Source of the DNA: Prosapia bicincta
Taxonomy: Eukaryota > Arthropoda > Insecta > Hemiptera > Cercopidae
Direction of reading: 5' to 3'
NCBI GenBank assembly: GCA_036971475.1
Contig: JBAIZL010000008.1
Span: forward strand, 6,608,501-6,672,500
Length of the DNA stretch: 64,000 nucleotides
The notes beneath the pieces are model-generated. The model ran no database searches. It saw nothing but the letters and a program-made list of their open reading frames with translations, and was not told the origin of the DNA. The first letter of the stretch is position 1. Each line of letters begins with the position of its first letter. The translations under genes were made by a program, and so were the position numbers. Below, in pieces: positions 12,180 through 24,722 of the stretch.

Positions 12180-12421
12180 TTTAAATATTTGTAGCAAGGG
12201 TTATTGTTATTTATTTAACATTATTTTATCATTATACAATCTTACAATGTTTCACAGGAAATATTTCAGATATATACTACATTATTAGTAAAAGCGCTAC
12301 TTGTTTTAAATGGTTAACAATCTGTTTTAACAAAAGATATTAGTTTTACAATTTAAATGCAACAAAATTATAATAATTTAATGATATATACAAGTTATAA
12401 AAATGTACTTAATAATAATTA

Positions 12422-13786
12422 TGTACTGTAACATTTTGAAAATAGCAAATAAGAAATTGGCTAGATTAAAATTGAAACTAATTTTAGGTAAAAGCCTAGA
12501 AAGGTTATAAAACGTAAACAAGATATTTGAACTGTTGCATTAGGAAATTTGTTGTATCAAATAACCAAACAAATAAGATTAAAACAAGATAATCTAATAA
12601 TAATAATTATATGTAAACAAAATTGTAAACTTAAGTAACATAGGGCATAAATAATTACTTGAGAGATAGAAGGTGAAAAACGGTTGTAAACAATGAATTG
12701 AAAGGTTATGTTTGTAGAAATCCAGCTCAAAAACACACACATTTCGGAATTATTACAAAAGTAAAAAGTAAAGACACTTCACACACAAATAATAGTAATG
12801 AAATAAACACTGGAAGGTTTATTAAGGATCGGAAAATTGAAACAGTATGTTAACCAAATTAAAACGGTGAAAATAGTTCGTTGACATTAACAGCTGTAAA
12901 GCAAAAGAAGTAGGTCAAGTGCAGTCGACTCTAGTGGGAAGAAATCGAACTAAATTATAGCCAGATGATTTTTTTGGAAGAAGGAGGACGCCATGTTTAA
13001 AACAATTTTTAAAAGTAAAAACGAAGCGTTAGTATAGCGTGGGGACGCTCAGATAGCGGACCTGCCAGGACTAGTCAAAATTCCATTTGAAGAATTTCGT
13101 CAAAATTATACAGATTCGTGAAGAAAATTGGCCAAAGTAAAACAAGGATAAGTGAATTTAAAGATATAATACAGTGTTAATATAATTTGAAGTAACTAAA
13201 AAGAAGTTAAGTGTGTTAAATACAAAATCTAAAGAGAACTGAATCCTACGTGTTAACAAGCGACCTTCGAGAATTTATAAGTTGAGTATATAGCGCTATA
13301 GAAATAAACTTTAGTGGACTTTTAAGATTATAAGGAAGTTTAAATTTGTACATTATTAGAATATCTTGTAATTAATTAATAGTTAGTAATAAGAAACATA
13401 ATCCAGTTCAAACAGTTTAGGGACCTTTTTGCTAATTCCAAATTTAAGTTTTTTCATCAGGAAGCTATTTATTGAAACTATTTTCTAAATTTAATCTTGT
13501 TTATCAAAATTTATTTAATTTAACCAAAGAGTTAAAAGATATAGCCCATGCATATAAACCCCGAGATATTAAGAGATCTTAGAAATAGCCTAGGGTATAA
13601 AATTTTGTAACTAAAATTGAAGGAATTGAGTTTAGCCTATTGTGTTAAAACTTAACTTTTATTTTTTTTGTTCTATTTATTGTGTGAATTAAAAAATTGT
13701 TATAATAAAGAAATTTAAATTATTAATGAGTTATATGTTTTGTGTTACAAAAATATATGTTATAATAATTAAAATATTACAGTACG
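12422..13786 (+). mobile_element. Non-coding TIR element, 1365 bp, copy 1
   Basis: It is flanked by TA on both sides (12420-12421 and 13787-13788). The ends are tgtactgtaacattt and the complement of cgtactgtaatattt. The body aligns along most of its length with the inverse of 54392-55844, for example aacactggaaggttt, ttcgttgacattaacagctg and gttataataaag. It has AATAAA near 13703 and no ORF over 62 codons. TA flanks suggest a Tc1/mariner or pogo-mobilised non-autonomous element. Confidence 0.75.
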
Positions 13787-13859
13787 TAATAGGTTATAAT
13801 AATGTACATAATAATAATGTATAACAATAAGGTACAAGTTATTATAATGTACAATATAT

Positions 13860-16580
13860 ATACTGTACATATTGATCGACAACCTTCTCTAATGATTTCA
13901 AATCTCTATTTCACCTCATCGTTCATCTATTAATTTCATTCTGATGTCTGACTACTTTTTGTTACAAATATTTTTTGGTGTACCTATTTTTATCTTTCAG
14001 ATACCACTCTAATAACTGTTTTGGAAGTGGTTTTTATACATTCTTTGAAAGTGGTAAACACTAGAAAAGTTTTGTTACGTCATCTGCAACAGTGTTTTTA
14101 AACTTATGTAATGTCTTTTACACATTTGTTGTAAATTTGAGGTCTTTTGATTCATCCTGTTGCCCTTCTTAAATCCATCTATGTTGTTATCACTCTTTCT
14201 TTCAATAATATCTTTGATTAATGGTATCAAAAATTGTCTGAGTATTCTTTTTAATAACAGTCTTGGCCCATGTTTTACTAATATCTTTTGCAATTTTATT
14301 CCTAATAAATTTCTTTCTTTCAATTCTTTATCAATCTTTTCATCATCAGAGGTGTGTGTGTTTTATCATTTGGCATTTTAAGGACTGATAGATCCCCTTT
14401 AACTGTAGGTGCATCAAAATGCACATAAAAGAAAGTAGTGTCAAAAAGAGTAATTGAAGACCTTTTTGCTTGATGGTAATTGGTAAAGAAAACTAAATTC
14501 ATCTTTACAGAATATTAATAAGATTGTAAGTACACATAGAATTAAATAAAGCACGGCCAAGCTACAAACTCTGTCTTAGGATAAAGTGAGAGATTGAAAC
14601 TCACACGTGCAAGGTTGGGTAACATAAGTTAGAAAATTGGTAAAATGCTATTATACTACCTCAATAGTAATATAAATATTATCATTATTAAAAATAAAAT
14701 TAAGGATAAATTTGCTTAAGATAAAAATTAGGTTTCCAAATACTGAAGTGCAGGAATGGCTTCCACTTTCCTCAGTCTTATAACTAATGTAAATGATGTT
14801 ATAAAATTTATTTGGTTTGCTCAAATTAAGACACTTAATTTTTTTTTTAACTAAACCCATTCTAACCACTCAATTTCCAACTACAGTAGCATATAAACTA
14901 ATATGAATATAATGTTATTTAATTAAAACTCTTTATAAACAAAATTATACACATGCAATTTGTGAATATTTAGCAACTTATATGTTCTCATTTATCACAC
15001 AGTAAACTGATTTTTTAAATTTTGTTCGTCACAAAACCATACTGGTATCATTGCTATACAATGAGGCAGAAGAATCCATTTTTGAGATTCAGTTTTTCAA
15101 TTTTTCCTAAATATTTTCGATTGGAGTTAAATTTGTGTGATTCCATGACAATGACAACACTATAATGATCTCTTGTTTGAACTTTTTATTATAACTTTAG
15201 TATGACATTGAGCTAAATCTTATCGGAACCATTGCTGTGAGCAATTTAGATGAAGTTGTGTTACAACCATTGAATTGAGAATTTTGATAAATCCATCACT
15301 TTTTAATTTAGTATTTAAAGGAACTCTTGAACAAGGGTCTATAAATGTGAAGAAACCCAAAAACATTTGTTTCTGAGGATATTTAATCAATTAAGGGATA
15401 TGCTTTAGTGGTGTTTTTAATGCTGTTTTTCAAATTTATAAAACTCTTTTCCCCTGAACACAAAAATCTGGTTCATAAGAGAACATATATTTTTCAGTTT
15501 TGTGCTTTATCTGGTTTATATTAAAAAAACTATTTTGTAAAAGAATTGTGTTTGTACAAATGATATAAAAATTACAGCAAATTGTTAAAATTAGCAGGAA
15601 ATTTTTTTTTATACATATATTTTATTTTGGTTTGGGCATCTATTATATGACAACAACAAATTTAATACATAAGCATAATGTCAAAATGTTCTAGCTAAGC
15701 AGTTTATAATACACAGGCAATTTAGAGAGAGCTAAAAATGTATAGGTAAAATATTATAGGCTGGCACTTGGGACCTGCAGGCCTTGGCGATAAGCAGAGG
15801 ACGAGGAGGGGGTGTGAAAGTGCTTGCAAGTCATTTTCAAAAACATCGACCCTTGACTTCCACTGACACTTTATTTAGTTCATTATTAATACTTTTTTAT
15901 ATATATTAAAAATAACAACAAATGAAAACAGGGTGTTCTCAGAACCGTGTTAATAGGATTGTCTAAGGTTTAGGACTGGTAGGCTGCAATTTATAGCCTT
16001 GATGAGAGATGACGTCAGTGCCTGATGTTTTATAGATGACGAATACACAATTTCTACCTAACAGTCTAGTACCAGATTATAAAATTTGACCTATACCTCT
16101 GATAAATATATTTCTGCTTTCATATACTTTCCCAGATGATTCTGTTACAAGTTTCATATATTTCTCCACTGTTTGATTGTGATGTGGAAATTTCAATAAC
16201 TCAAATCCAGGTAAAACTGTTAAAATATTCTTTGTGGGTACTTTTTCTATGATGGAAAGGTTAGTTTACATAACCACCAGTCAATCGCCTCTGAGCACTC
16301 TAAAGCTTCAAAATGCCCTTTAAAGGTTTATTTATAGTAAATACTCTTCTAAATTCTCTTATGTGTAACATTTATCAATCAACAAAAATGTAGTATGTTG
16401 TCAAGATGTACAACAAATTATTTTTTTTAACTACGGGATTAACTTTATTTAAAATATCTTCCGGTACAAATCTTGAGTTGTGCACAAATTTGAAAATACT
16501 TTTGTGATTTGACAAATTCACAAAATAATTCTTCTTGATACTGAACCATACAGGGACATTGTACTATATAATGAACAATT
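13860..16580. other. Intronic stretch with no recognised feature
   Basis: The sequence is AT-rich. Minus-strand open pieces at 14075-14323 and 14320-14502 (including TTFFYVHFDAPTVKGDLSVL) follow one another and could be the remains of one protein, but I do not recognise it. Nothing else is supported. Confidence 0.5.
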
Positions 16581-16584
16581 AATT

Positions 16585-17660
16585 TTAGTTCTTTAGAGGT
16601 TCAGAGAAACTGGTTATTGAGGTATATAGTAGAAGGATTTTGTTACACATGTGAATCGCTTATGGTACGGTCAGATCAAAATTTCCCTCCTTGGATACCT
16701 CATACAATATCCAAAAGGTACTATTTGTAAGAACTGTATTTACTAATTTCACTTCTTTAGAAAGACTGGTTATTGAGGTATATCTAGTAGAAGTCTGTTC
16801 TACATATGAACTATCGTGAAAAGCTTACAGCTAGGTCAAGTGAACACTTCATTCCTTGGATAGCTCATACAATATCCAAAAGGTACTACTGGACTTTATT
16901 TAGGTTGTCTTAAGTGAGGATTGTATTTAGTATTTTAGTTCTTTAGACGTTATTGAGGTATGTAGTAGAAGGATTTTGTACCACATATGTACTATCGTGA
17001 ATAGCTTACAGCTATTCAAGTGAACACTTCCTTCCTTGGATAGCTCATACAATATCCAAAAGGTACTACTGGACTTTATTTAGGTTGTCTTAAGTGAGGA
17101 TTGTATTTAGTAATTTTAGTTCTTTAGACGTTATTGAGGTATGTAGTAGAAGGATTTTGTACCACATATGTACTATCGTGAATAGCTTACAGCTATTCAA
17201 GTGAACACTTCCTTCCTTGGATAGCTCATACAATATCCAAAAGGTACTACTGGACTTTATTTAGGTTGTCTTAAGTGAGGATTGTATTTAGTAATTTTAG
17301 TTCTTTAGACGTTATTGAGGTATGTAGTAGAAGGATTTTGTACCACATATGTACTATCGTGAATAGCTTACAGCTATTCAAGTGAACACTTCCTTCCTTG
17401 GATAGCTCATACAATATCCAAAAGATACTACTGGACTTTATTTAGGTTGTCTTAAGTGAGGATTGTATTTAGTAATTTTAGTTCTTTAGACGTTATTGAG
17501 GTATGTAGTAGAAGGATATTGTACCACATGTGAACTGTCGCGAATAACATATAGCAAGGTCAGGTAAGCACTTCCCTCCTTAGCTAGCTCATACAATATC
17601 CAAAAGGTACTACTGCTCTTTATTTTGGTTGTCTTATGTGTTTAGCATAGATATGGTTAT
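16585..17660. repeat. 181-bp tandem repeat, about 6 copies
   Basis: The unit begins ttattgaggtatgtagtaga and includes cttggatagctcatacaata, then tccaaaaggtactac. Unit starts are near 16614, 16770, 16950, 17131, 17312 and 17493. The period is 181 bp in the central copies, which are almost identical, and shorter and more diverged in the outer copies. No unit is open in any frame. Confidence 0.95.
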
Positions 17661-18501
17661 TAAAAAATAATGAAACTGGACTAGGCCTAACAAAAAAAAT
17701 GAAACTGGCAAATAATTCATTATGTGTAAAATTTTATGTATTTTCAAATTAGAAGACATGATAACATGATGTTTTATAAAGTTAATGTTTATTAATGTAT
17801 GTCAAGCAATTTGGTCATGTTTCACTTTAAAAATCTGGAATTTGAGTAAGAAAGTAAATGCTTAATTTTTTTATATCCAAATCACCTAAACAGATAATTT
17901 TTTGCTATATTTTAATACAGATATATAATAATGTAGTGTAACATAATGAGGTTATCTAAAAAATTCTTTTTTATTAGATTATATTTGTAAAGTGTAAATA
18001 ATACAAACACCAACACCTATGTAGCCTTTTAAACAGAATTTATGTTTTGTAATGCGGAAATCGCTTGCTTCTTGTTTAGAATACAAGAATAAACATTTCC
18101 CCATTTAGTGCTGATTTTTTGTACCACTTCTATGATTTTGCTTCAAAGTCAACATAGATTTTCATTGACACACTGTAGTAATAGGGGGAAAAATTGGCAA
18201 AAGACAAGCTTATCATCTACTGGGCAACTAGAATATGGCAGTCATATTTCTATAAGGTCACAAAACGCATCTCCAACACTAAGACGAGGTATTAGTGTAT
18301 ATTTTTAAATAACACATAAATATAACAAAAGTGTAGGTACATTATATTACACTAGCATTAAGTTAGAATAAGTTTTGTTCAATAAAAGTAATAACATTAT
18401 TAATAACATCTAAATTAAACAAGTAGTTCGATTACTTACAACAATTAATTTTATTATAATAATTTGCACTCCAAACATAATTTATATTAATAAAAATTGT
18501 A

Positions 18502-20065
18502 CAGGCTGTCAAAGTTTTGTAAGCTTAGTTTGCGCATGTAGGAGAAGTGAGTGGGGAGTACGGCCGGCTGTAGAAGGGATGACTCACGTTAGATGCTTAC
18601 GTTTGCGCATGCGTACTTTGGCTCCATCTGGCGTAAAGAAGGGATAGTAGCTATTACGGTCAACTATTTTATTATTTGTGGTAGGTCGGTGGACATTAGT
18701 AAAAAGCCCCCAAGGATACGTAAACCCTTCCACCCAGTTGGAGGTCGCTCTTTTAGGAAAAAGAGGCTCCCGTAGGCCTAGACCATATAAACCTACGGTA
18801 CGGAGAAACCAGAAAATTCACTAAATATATTTTGGTTACAGTATTGGCTACAACGGTTTAATACATGACTTGTAATTCATAATTTTATTTATAATTCACA
18901 TTTCAACATTGCTTCAGAACATGGAATGTTTCTTTCTTTTAACCATGTCATCAATATTGACTTTCTGCTGTTTGAATTTGGAGTAACAGCCGCTAATTTG
19001 TTATGATAAGGAGCGTTATCTACCACAAGAATAGATTTGTTTTGGGAGATTTCTGATTAGCTGATTTTCAATCCATTTCTCATAGTTTTTTCCGCATTCA
19101 TGTCGTTGTGATAGTCTCTTGTTTTATGGCCTGCTCTAAAGGCCAAAACAGCATTTCCCACACCTCCTGTTTCACTGCCAGCGTGGACTATGATTAGTCT
19201 TGATCTCTTTGAAATACTTTTTTGTAGCCGTTAACAGATTCATCAGTCCATGCTAAATTCGTGGTATGCGTCGAATGAATATAAGACTCATCTGAAAATA
19301 TTATTGGCCTCTCTTCCACTCTATACTGTCGAATTTTATTTAAATAGCATACTCTTTTAAAGCGTATGTCATGTTTTTCGATCATAACCCTTCTTTTATT
19401 TTCAATTTTTTTCCATTTAAATCCCATGGATCTTAAAATCTGTGTAAAGTTTCATGAGTGAAATTAAATTCTAACTCCGGATATTCAAGCTTTAAAACTC
19501 TTAGCACAATCTTCAATGTTGGGAGCGCGTGATGAGTCGTATGAAAATTAAGAACTATTTTTCATAATGCACATTTTTTAAAATCATCGATGTTGACTTT
19601 TTTAATTTTTCTTGGACGAATTTTACCTGGTGTACTGAATGTTTCGTTTTCTCCTAGTCGTTTTCCTCCGTCAATAATTTCCTTAATCTATGAACTGATA
19701 TTCCACAAAGGTTTGCTACGCGGTCTTGAATTACCGAGCAAGACATGTTGGGATTTTCAGAAGATATGTTGTTAAATACATTAATAATAATGCATTTAGT
19801 TGGCTTCTGAGCGCCACTCCTTTGCCGAACAGACTTGTCTGCGGTTGAGGCATATTTAGTATTGAAAAATACTGTTTTGGTCGATACAATAAAGACATAA
19901 ATACTGTCACACAAACTAAAGCGATAACGGCACTATTTGCAGTGTTGTGCGTTCCGGCGAGTCAGCTGTAAAAGCCCCCTCCACTACCGCACTACTATTT
20001 CTCCCCACCATCGTATCTACCAAATCCGTCTCTGCGCACCACGCTAACATAACTTTGACGACCTG
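18502..20065 (-). mobile_element. Tc1/mariner-superfamily (DDE_3-type) transposon relic
   Basis: The terminal inverted repeats are caggctgtcaaagtt (18502) and the complement of caggtcgtcaaagtt (ending at 20065), with TA duplications at 18500-18501 and 20066-20067. Transposase remains are on the minus strand. The last third of the coding region is not recognisable, and 18520-18890 looks non-coding. Confidence 0.85.
18905..19914 (-). pseudogene. DDE_3-type transposase, decayed
   Basis: Minus-strand pieces in order are an N-terminal HTH region (MCDSIYVFIV... IQDRVANLCGISVHRLRKLL) and KHDIRFKRVCYLNKIRQYR. Next are IIFSDESYIHSTHTTNLAW (first catalytic Asp) and then GSETGGVGNAVLAFRAGHKT with the order D-Y-H-N-D-M-N. 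The last piece is ILVVDNAPYHNKLA (second Asp). The third acidic residue block (usually YNPIELIW) is not found. Stops and shifts separate the pieces. This type of transposase is common in insects as multi-copy 'DDE superfamily endonuclease' genes. It is non-functional here. Confidence 0.8.
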
Positions 20066-20424
20066 TACCTGGTTTGTCAGAATGTGTTCAAGAAATTGAA
20101 AAAAATAAAATTTCCTTATGCATCAATATTTTTTTTAAAAAGAAAAATAACTTGAAAGCATAAATTTTTGAAATCACAGTTTCTTTTTATAACTAATCCT
20201 AACTGGATATTTTTTGGTATAGCTATCTAGAAATAAGGTATAACATAGTACTGTACAAATTATGTCATCAAGAGTTTGTATACTAATGTTTAACAAGTTT
20301 AACAACTAATTATGGCATGTGGTGTTTAAAACCATTTATTTACATTGAACTTTTAGTAGAATATTTTAAAAAAATATTGGTGTTGGGACAATATTTATAA
20401 AGTACACTATTAAGATTTCTACTA

Positions 20425-20957
20425 CAAGTAGAGTCGATTATCAGCACTAATTGGGACAGGAGGATGTTTGGATAATCAAACGTATATATTACATTAAATA
20501 TAAAGTTAAGGCTTAAGTTTTAGAAAACAATTACAGTTGTGCTATAGGGCTGTATGCACAATACTTTATATCCTATTACTGTTATACAACCAAATAGTTA
20601 TTAGATAAAGACTAGGCCTATTGCCCTAAGTAATAAATAAAATTAATATTAAAGAAAGAATTAATAAAAAAAAAGTAAAGACAAAAACAGATTTTACTAT
20701 ATTACTACCTATGTGTAGGTATATAGTACTGAATTTGTTTAAAGTAACTACCCATTAAAATTTACATATACAGTCCATGTAATACAGTATTTATATACAT
20801 TTATAATGCCATTGCAAAATAGTATCAAGAAATAGTTTCCAACACATAACTCTAAAAATGTTCCAAACACCATGTCTGTACCATAGAACATGTGCTCCTC
20901 TATACAAATAATTCTTTCGGCGGAATTCCATGTTTGGATAATCGATGCCCTACTACA
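20425..20957. mobile_element. Tigger/pogo-type MITE
   Basis: The left end reads gtagagtcgattatcagcac, then taattgggac and gtttggataatc. The right end, inverted, reads gtagggcatcgattatcc, then aaacatgg. This GATTATCC-type terminus is typical of Tigger-family ends. TA lies next to the left end (20423-20424). There is no coding sequence. Confidence 0.6.
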
Positions 20958-21117
20958 TCTTTAATTAGGAAATTCTATTATTTATTGTTTTCCTAATCAA
21001 ACCTAACCCAATAGAAAATCCATAAGCTTTATTGAAATTTTGGTAATTGTGAGATTTAGCAGACACCGACGGTATTTTGGAAAATTGTTCAAAACTACCT
21101 AATAGGACGATATCCAC

Positions 21118-21862
21118 AAGAATTTTTTTTTATTGACCTCAGAAAGATATTATTTTTCAATTTAAAGTAGGGTAAAAAATTCAGTGCAGAGGCATAAGTA
21201 GTATAAGAGAGTGATACAAATGATTTATGAACTCACAGTGTGGAGCATTAAGTTGTGATCACTCGAGTCGTGGAGAGATACAGTGACGTCATGCATACCT
21301 TACGTATGTAGATATTTGAGAAACGTTTTGGCTTACTTTTTGTGGTTTTTACATAGATACATTTAAATATACTTATAAAGTCTTCAGTTAGGATAGATTT
21401 GGTTTTAAATTTATACATTACTATATACCTATACTAAAATATACCTAAAAAGTATCCAGTCAGGATAGATTTTGTTTTAATTTTATACACTACCTAAATG
21501 GGTAAATGTATAAAAATTAGACCAAACCTATCCAGACTGGATACTTCATAGGCATATTTTAATACAGATATATAAAATTCACCTTCCCTGGCAAATAATA
21601 AAAATAATAGTTATCAATATGGCTTCAAGACATGTTTATGATTCAAAAAGTTTAGATTGCTAAAACAGCAACTACAGTTGTGATGGCACTGAATCACTCC
21701 GCGGCCGATGCACAACTTAGTCACTACAGTTGTGGGGTCACGAAAGATTTGTATCACTCCACAGCCCATTCACAGCCTATGCCGCCGTACTGAATTTTTT
21801 ACCCTACTTTAAATTGGAAATAAATTACTTTCCGAGGTCAATAAAAAAAATTTATTGCGACC
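21118..21862. mobile_element. TIR element with about 110-bp inverted termini
   Basis: The left terminus (ttattgacctcagaaagata... taaagtagggtaaaaaattc) is matched inverted at 21750-21862. Inside lies a second, shorter inverted pair built on tatccagtcaggataga (about 21450 and 21535), with a further direct relative near 21390. There is no ORF. A partial relative of one terminus is at 23995-24115. Confidence 0.75.
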
Positions 21863-22084
21863 TCAGTGATATTTCCCCCTCCCCCTTTGGTATGTCAACC
21901 ACGTAAGGGGATGACGACATGCGTTTTTACAATCACCCAAGGACCCAGAACAATATTCTGAATTAAAATTGTGTTGGGCTTTCAGTGCATGATCATCCCC
22001 CTATAGATCATGGACTATTAGACGGACTTTTATCTATAATTCATATTACACAAATACCTTAAAAATTTAAAACTAAAATACTGA

Positions 22085-22661
22085 ATTTTTTCATAATACA
22101 GCGGAAAAAATTTAATGATTTATAAAAAAAAGTCAATTACATCAATGTAATAATACTTGAATACTGTAAAGGTTACTTTTTACTAGATCTGTATTTCTCA
22201 GTAAATAGGGAAATGGTTTTTTTGAGGAAATGTGGCGTGTCAACAATATTACAACATATGAAAACATTTCTAAACTTAAAGTAAAAAACATGGAACCAAT
22301 CCTTGTGATATATCGAAAATGAACGTGAAAATCTCACTTCTAAGTTCCAAGTTCATAATGAAACCGAATAAAGAACGGTTACAAGTGGCTATTATTTGTA
22401 TGGCACTATCTGATTGGTCTAGACATTAAATAGTTTGCTTCGATACGGAACAGATTTAGTAGTTCGTCTTGATAAGGAACGGTCCAAACATTACATAGTT
22501 CGCTGTGATACGGAATGGATTTAGTAGTTCGTTTTGGTAAAGAACATTAATTCCTCCCTCGGGTGCTTTAGATGTCACTCCACGGAAGCAGACGTAATAT
22601 GCCACGCGCAAGAAAGTAGTATCATTTATAAGTTGATAAAATTTAACCTTTTGAAGTCCCA

Positions 22662-22713
<52 letters not shown>

Positions 22714-23350
22714 GTTATAATATATGACAGGGAAAGTTTTTATTCTCTACCATATAACAGCAGTAGAAAAGGAAATAGTAAATACAAATATATTTTTCTG
22801 GAACTTGGCATTTCCTCTGCTACCTTGATGTTAATATTTCTAAAAACATATTAAGTCAATACATAGTGATAGTTTGCTTATTAGTAAAAGTTGAACAATG
22901 TTATAGTTGAGAAAGTAATCAGTAATTGGGTTTTCAATTTTGTAGGCGGTTGTGTGATATTACTTGAAAATAAAAGTCCCTATTTGTTATTTCCTTTCCA
23001 GACACTATTGTGCTCCTAATATAAATAGCAAGCCCTTCTCTAAAATGAGTATTTTTCGTCAACACTATTGGTAAATAATTTTGTAGTATCCTCAAAGCAA
23101 ATATTCATTTTTTACAAATACGTTTTGTCAACATCATTGATTGCCCTTGACTAAAGCAAATTAACACTAAAAAGTTTTTGTTTCTGTCAATAGAATTTTT
23201 TTTATTAATGCTTGACAACACTGCACATGCTCAAAAAAATCATTTCCTCACTGGCCGAGAAATACAGATCTAGTAACGTTTACAGTATTCAAGTACTATT
23301 ACATTGAAGTAATTGGCTTTTTTTTATAAATCATTAAATTTTGTTCTATG
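22085..23350. repeat. Inverted repeat pair, arms about 140-185 bp
   Basis: The left arm 22090-22275 (taatgatttataaaaaaaag... actagatctgtatttctc) is matched inverted at 23215-23345. The 940-bp interior contains a (AT)n run and has no ORF of recognised type. It could be a TIR element, but no clear target duplication was found. Confidence 0.65.
22666..22709. repeat. (AT)n microsatellite
   Basis: An uninterrupted AT dinucleotide run of about 44 bp. Confidence 0.97.
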
Positions 23351-23994
23351 CTTAAAAGTAACAATATTCTAATGTATTATGAAAAACTCATTATTTAAGT
23401 TTCAAAATTTTAAGGCAGTTGTGTAATACGAATTACAGATAAAACTCTGTCTAATCCTTTCCAGCTGTTATTGTGCATTAATTACATTGTGTATTTAATA
23501 AATTTTCTTATTTTTTAAGGTACTTAAGTAATATTGATTGAGAATAAAAATTCTGTCTGTTAACCAGTATTCAGTGCTTGGCTACTTGTCTACAGGAATA
23601 AAATAAAAATAGTAATATTTTACTGTTTGAAAGGTTGGCTACACTAGGTAATTGGCAGTATATCTCATGTATTTGGGGGGTGTTGGAAATGATTTGTGTG
23701 TACTGTTCGATGCAATATTTTCTGTTTTGTGCAAAGAATAGTGTTTGTTTTGTAATTGTAATTTTGTGACTTACTATCGCAAAACAAATAATATGTGTGG
23801 TCGAGTTTAATAATTCTAAAAGGTAAGTAAAGTGCTTAGTTAGGTACAAGTTAATTAGTAAAACAGCTACATATTAGTGTGGAACGTTCCTGGACATATC
23901 TTAAGGCTATATTGATATTGATAGTATGGTTTTCTTTTTATTTTGTCAGAGATACAAATTCATTAAAATAATGCCAAAATGTAATGCTACAGAG

Positions 23995-24115
23995 TATATA
24001 AGTGTTATGTGACGTCACTACATTTATATACATTTATATCACTACGCAAATCAGGCCCCTTCACAACTGCTACTTCTGCACTGAATATTTTACCCAAATT
24101 TAATTTGATAAAAAA
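23995..24115. repeat. Fragment related to the 21118-21862 terminus
   Basis: It shares cactac..., cccttcacaac, ctgcactgaat and ttttaccc with the right terminus of the 21118-21862 element. It is diverged and truncated. Confidence 0.5.
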
Positions 24116-24510
24116 TCATGATGTGACACAAAAATGAAATAATATGATTGGAAATAGCCTTTTAACATGTTTTTTAATACCCAATGCAAATATGGAGCCA
24201 GTTCAGAAATGTAAACTTCAACCAAAATTTCATAATTACTATTAGCAGAAAACCATAACCTAAGTAAACTGATCTAAAGCAACCTCTTATCACAGAACTA
24301 ATTATTCCAGTAATATATATAAACTAACTGAAACGAATTTACGTATGAATGAAATATATATACAACATTTGGAAGTTAAACAAGTACTTAATTTAAACTA
24401 CTCTCAGAACTCCATTTTTAATTTGAGTATTTTATGCTTCAACACTATTATACTGTATTTGTTAAGATATAGGGTAGAATCAGTAGACTATTTTTTATGA
24501 ACCAACTTAC

Positions 24511-24540
24511 TTCGGAATTGAATAACTTTACAACCTCCAT
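24511..24540 (-). CDS. SCAF8: SCAF4/SCAF8-like CTD-binding factor, first coding exon
   Basis: This 30-nt coding exon encodes the start MEVVKLFNSE, followed by a perfect GTAAGT donor at 24510 downward. The known N-terminus of vertebrate SCAF8 is very similar, with an acidic/valine/lysine start and an FNSEL motif. Joining to exon 2 restores FNSE-LSSLY in frame. The start codon at 24540 is the only ATG near the exon, and the bases before it (aaaaattaca) are A-rich as is common in insects. The 5' UTR runs upward toward the CpG-rich block at 24660-24722. The coding part is very short, but it matches the family at the right distance from a donor and in the right frame. Confidence 0.85.
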
Positions 24541-24659
24541 TGTAATTTTTACAAATATCTTCAACTAAATAACACTAAATTTCACAGTTTTTATGTATAA
24601 CGGAAAACTTTTAAGCAGAAATTCACTCATTTCACTTAACAACAGAATCCATGCGTAAA

Positions 24660-24722
24660 AATGGCTACTTCTCATTTCACCTCAACGTAACGCAGAACGA
24701 AGCCGCGCCGGCGCTAGGCAAA
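24660..24722 (-). promoter_or_regulatory. CpG-rich block, likely SCAF8-like promoter or 5' UTR
   Basis: Inside very AT-rich surroundings, a short block contains at least seven CpG dinucleotides within about 40 bases (around 24684-24720). It sits 120-180 bp upstream of the minus-strand start codon at 24540. It would fit a TATA-less housekeeping promoter. No TATA box or initiator could be assigned. The function is inferred from position and composition only. Confidence 0.4.

Larger units (their letters stand above)
11943..12216. repeat. Inverted-pair element, ribozyme family C
   Basis: Two arms of about 128 bp, inverted around an 18-bp centre (12071-12088), are nearly identical. The outer ends read aataaataacaataaccctt on the left and aagggttattgttatttatt on the right. 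Each arm holds a hammerhead-like core (separate entries) pointing outward. There is no ORF. Confidence 0.9.
11844..24510 (-). other. SCAF8-like intron 1
   Basis: This 12.7-kb intron holds the family C ribozyme palindrome, a non-coding TIR element, a 181-bp tandem repeat, a Tc1/mariner-superfamily relic and three or four TIR/MITE elements. No feature was recognised in 13800-16580 apart from weak open stretches, in 17660-18500, or in 20070-20420. Confidence 0.8.

Noticed and set aside
12557..12742. Small hydrophobic ORF in the non-coding TIR element
   Set aside because: The corresponding region of the second copy (55404-55613) shows DNA similarity with indels that break the frame, so it is not conserved as protein.
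12422..13786. Solo LTR bounded by TGTAACA...TGTTACA
   Set aside because: Short LTR-like ends exist a few bases inside, but the similarity and inverted termini extend outward to TA flanks in both copies, which favours a TIR element.
14338..14360. CUGAUGAUG on the minus strand as a hammerhead core
   Set aside because: No paired stem II, no GAAA at the right spacing and no stem I complement.
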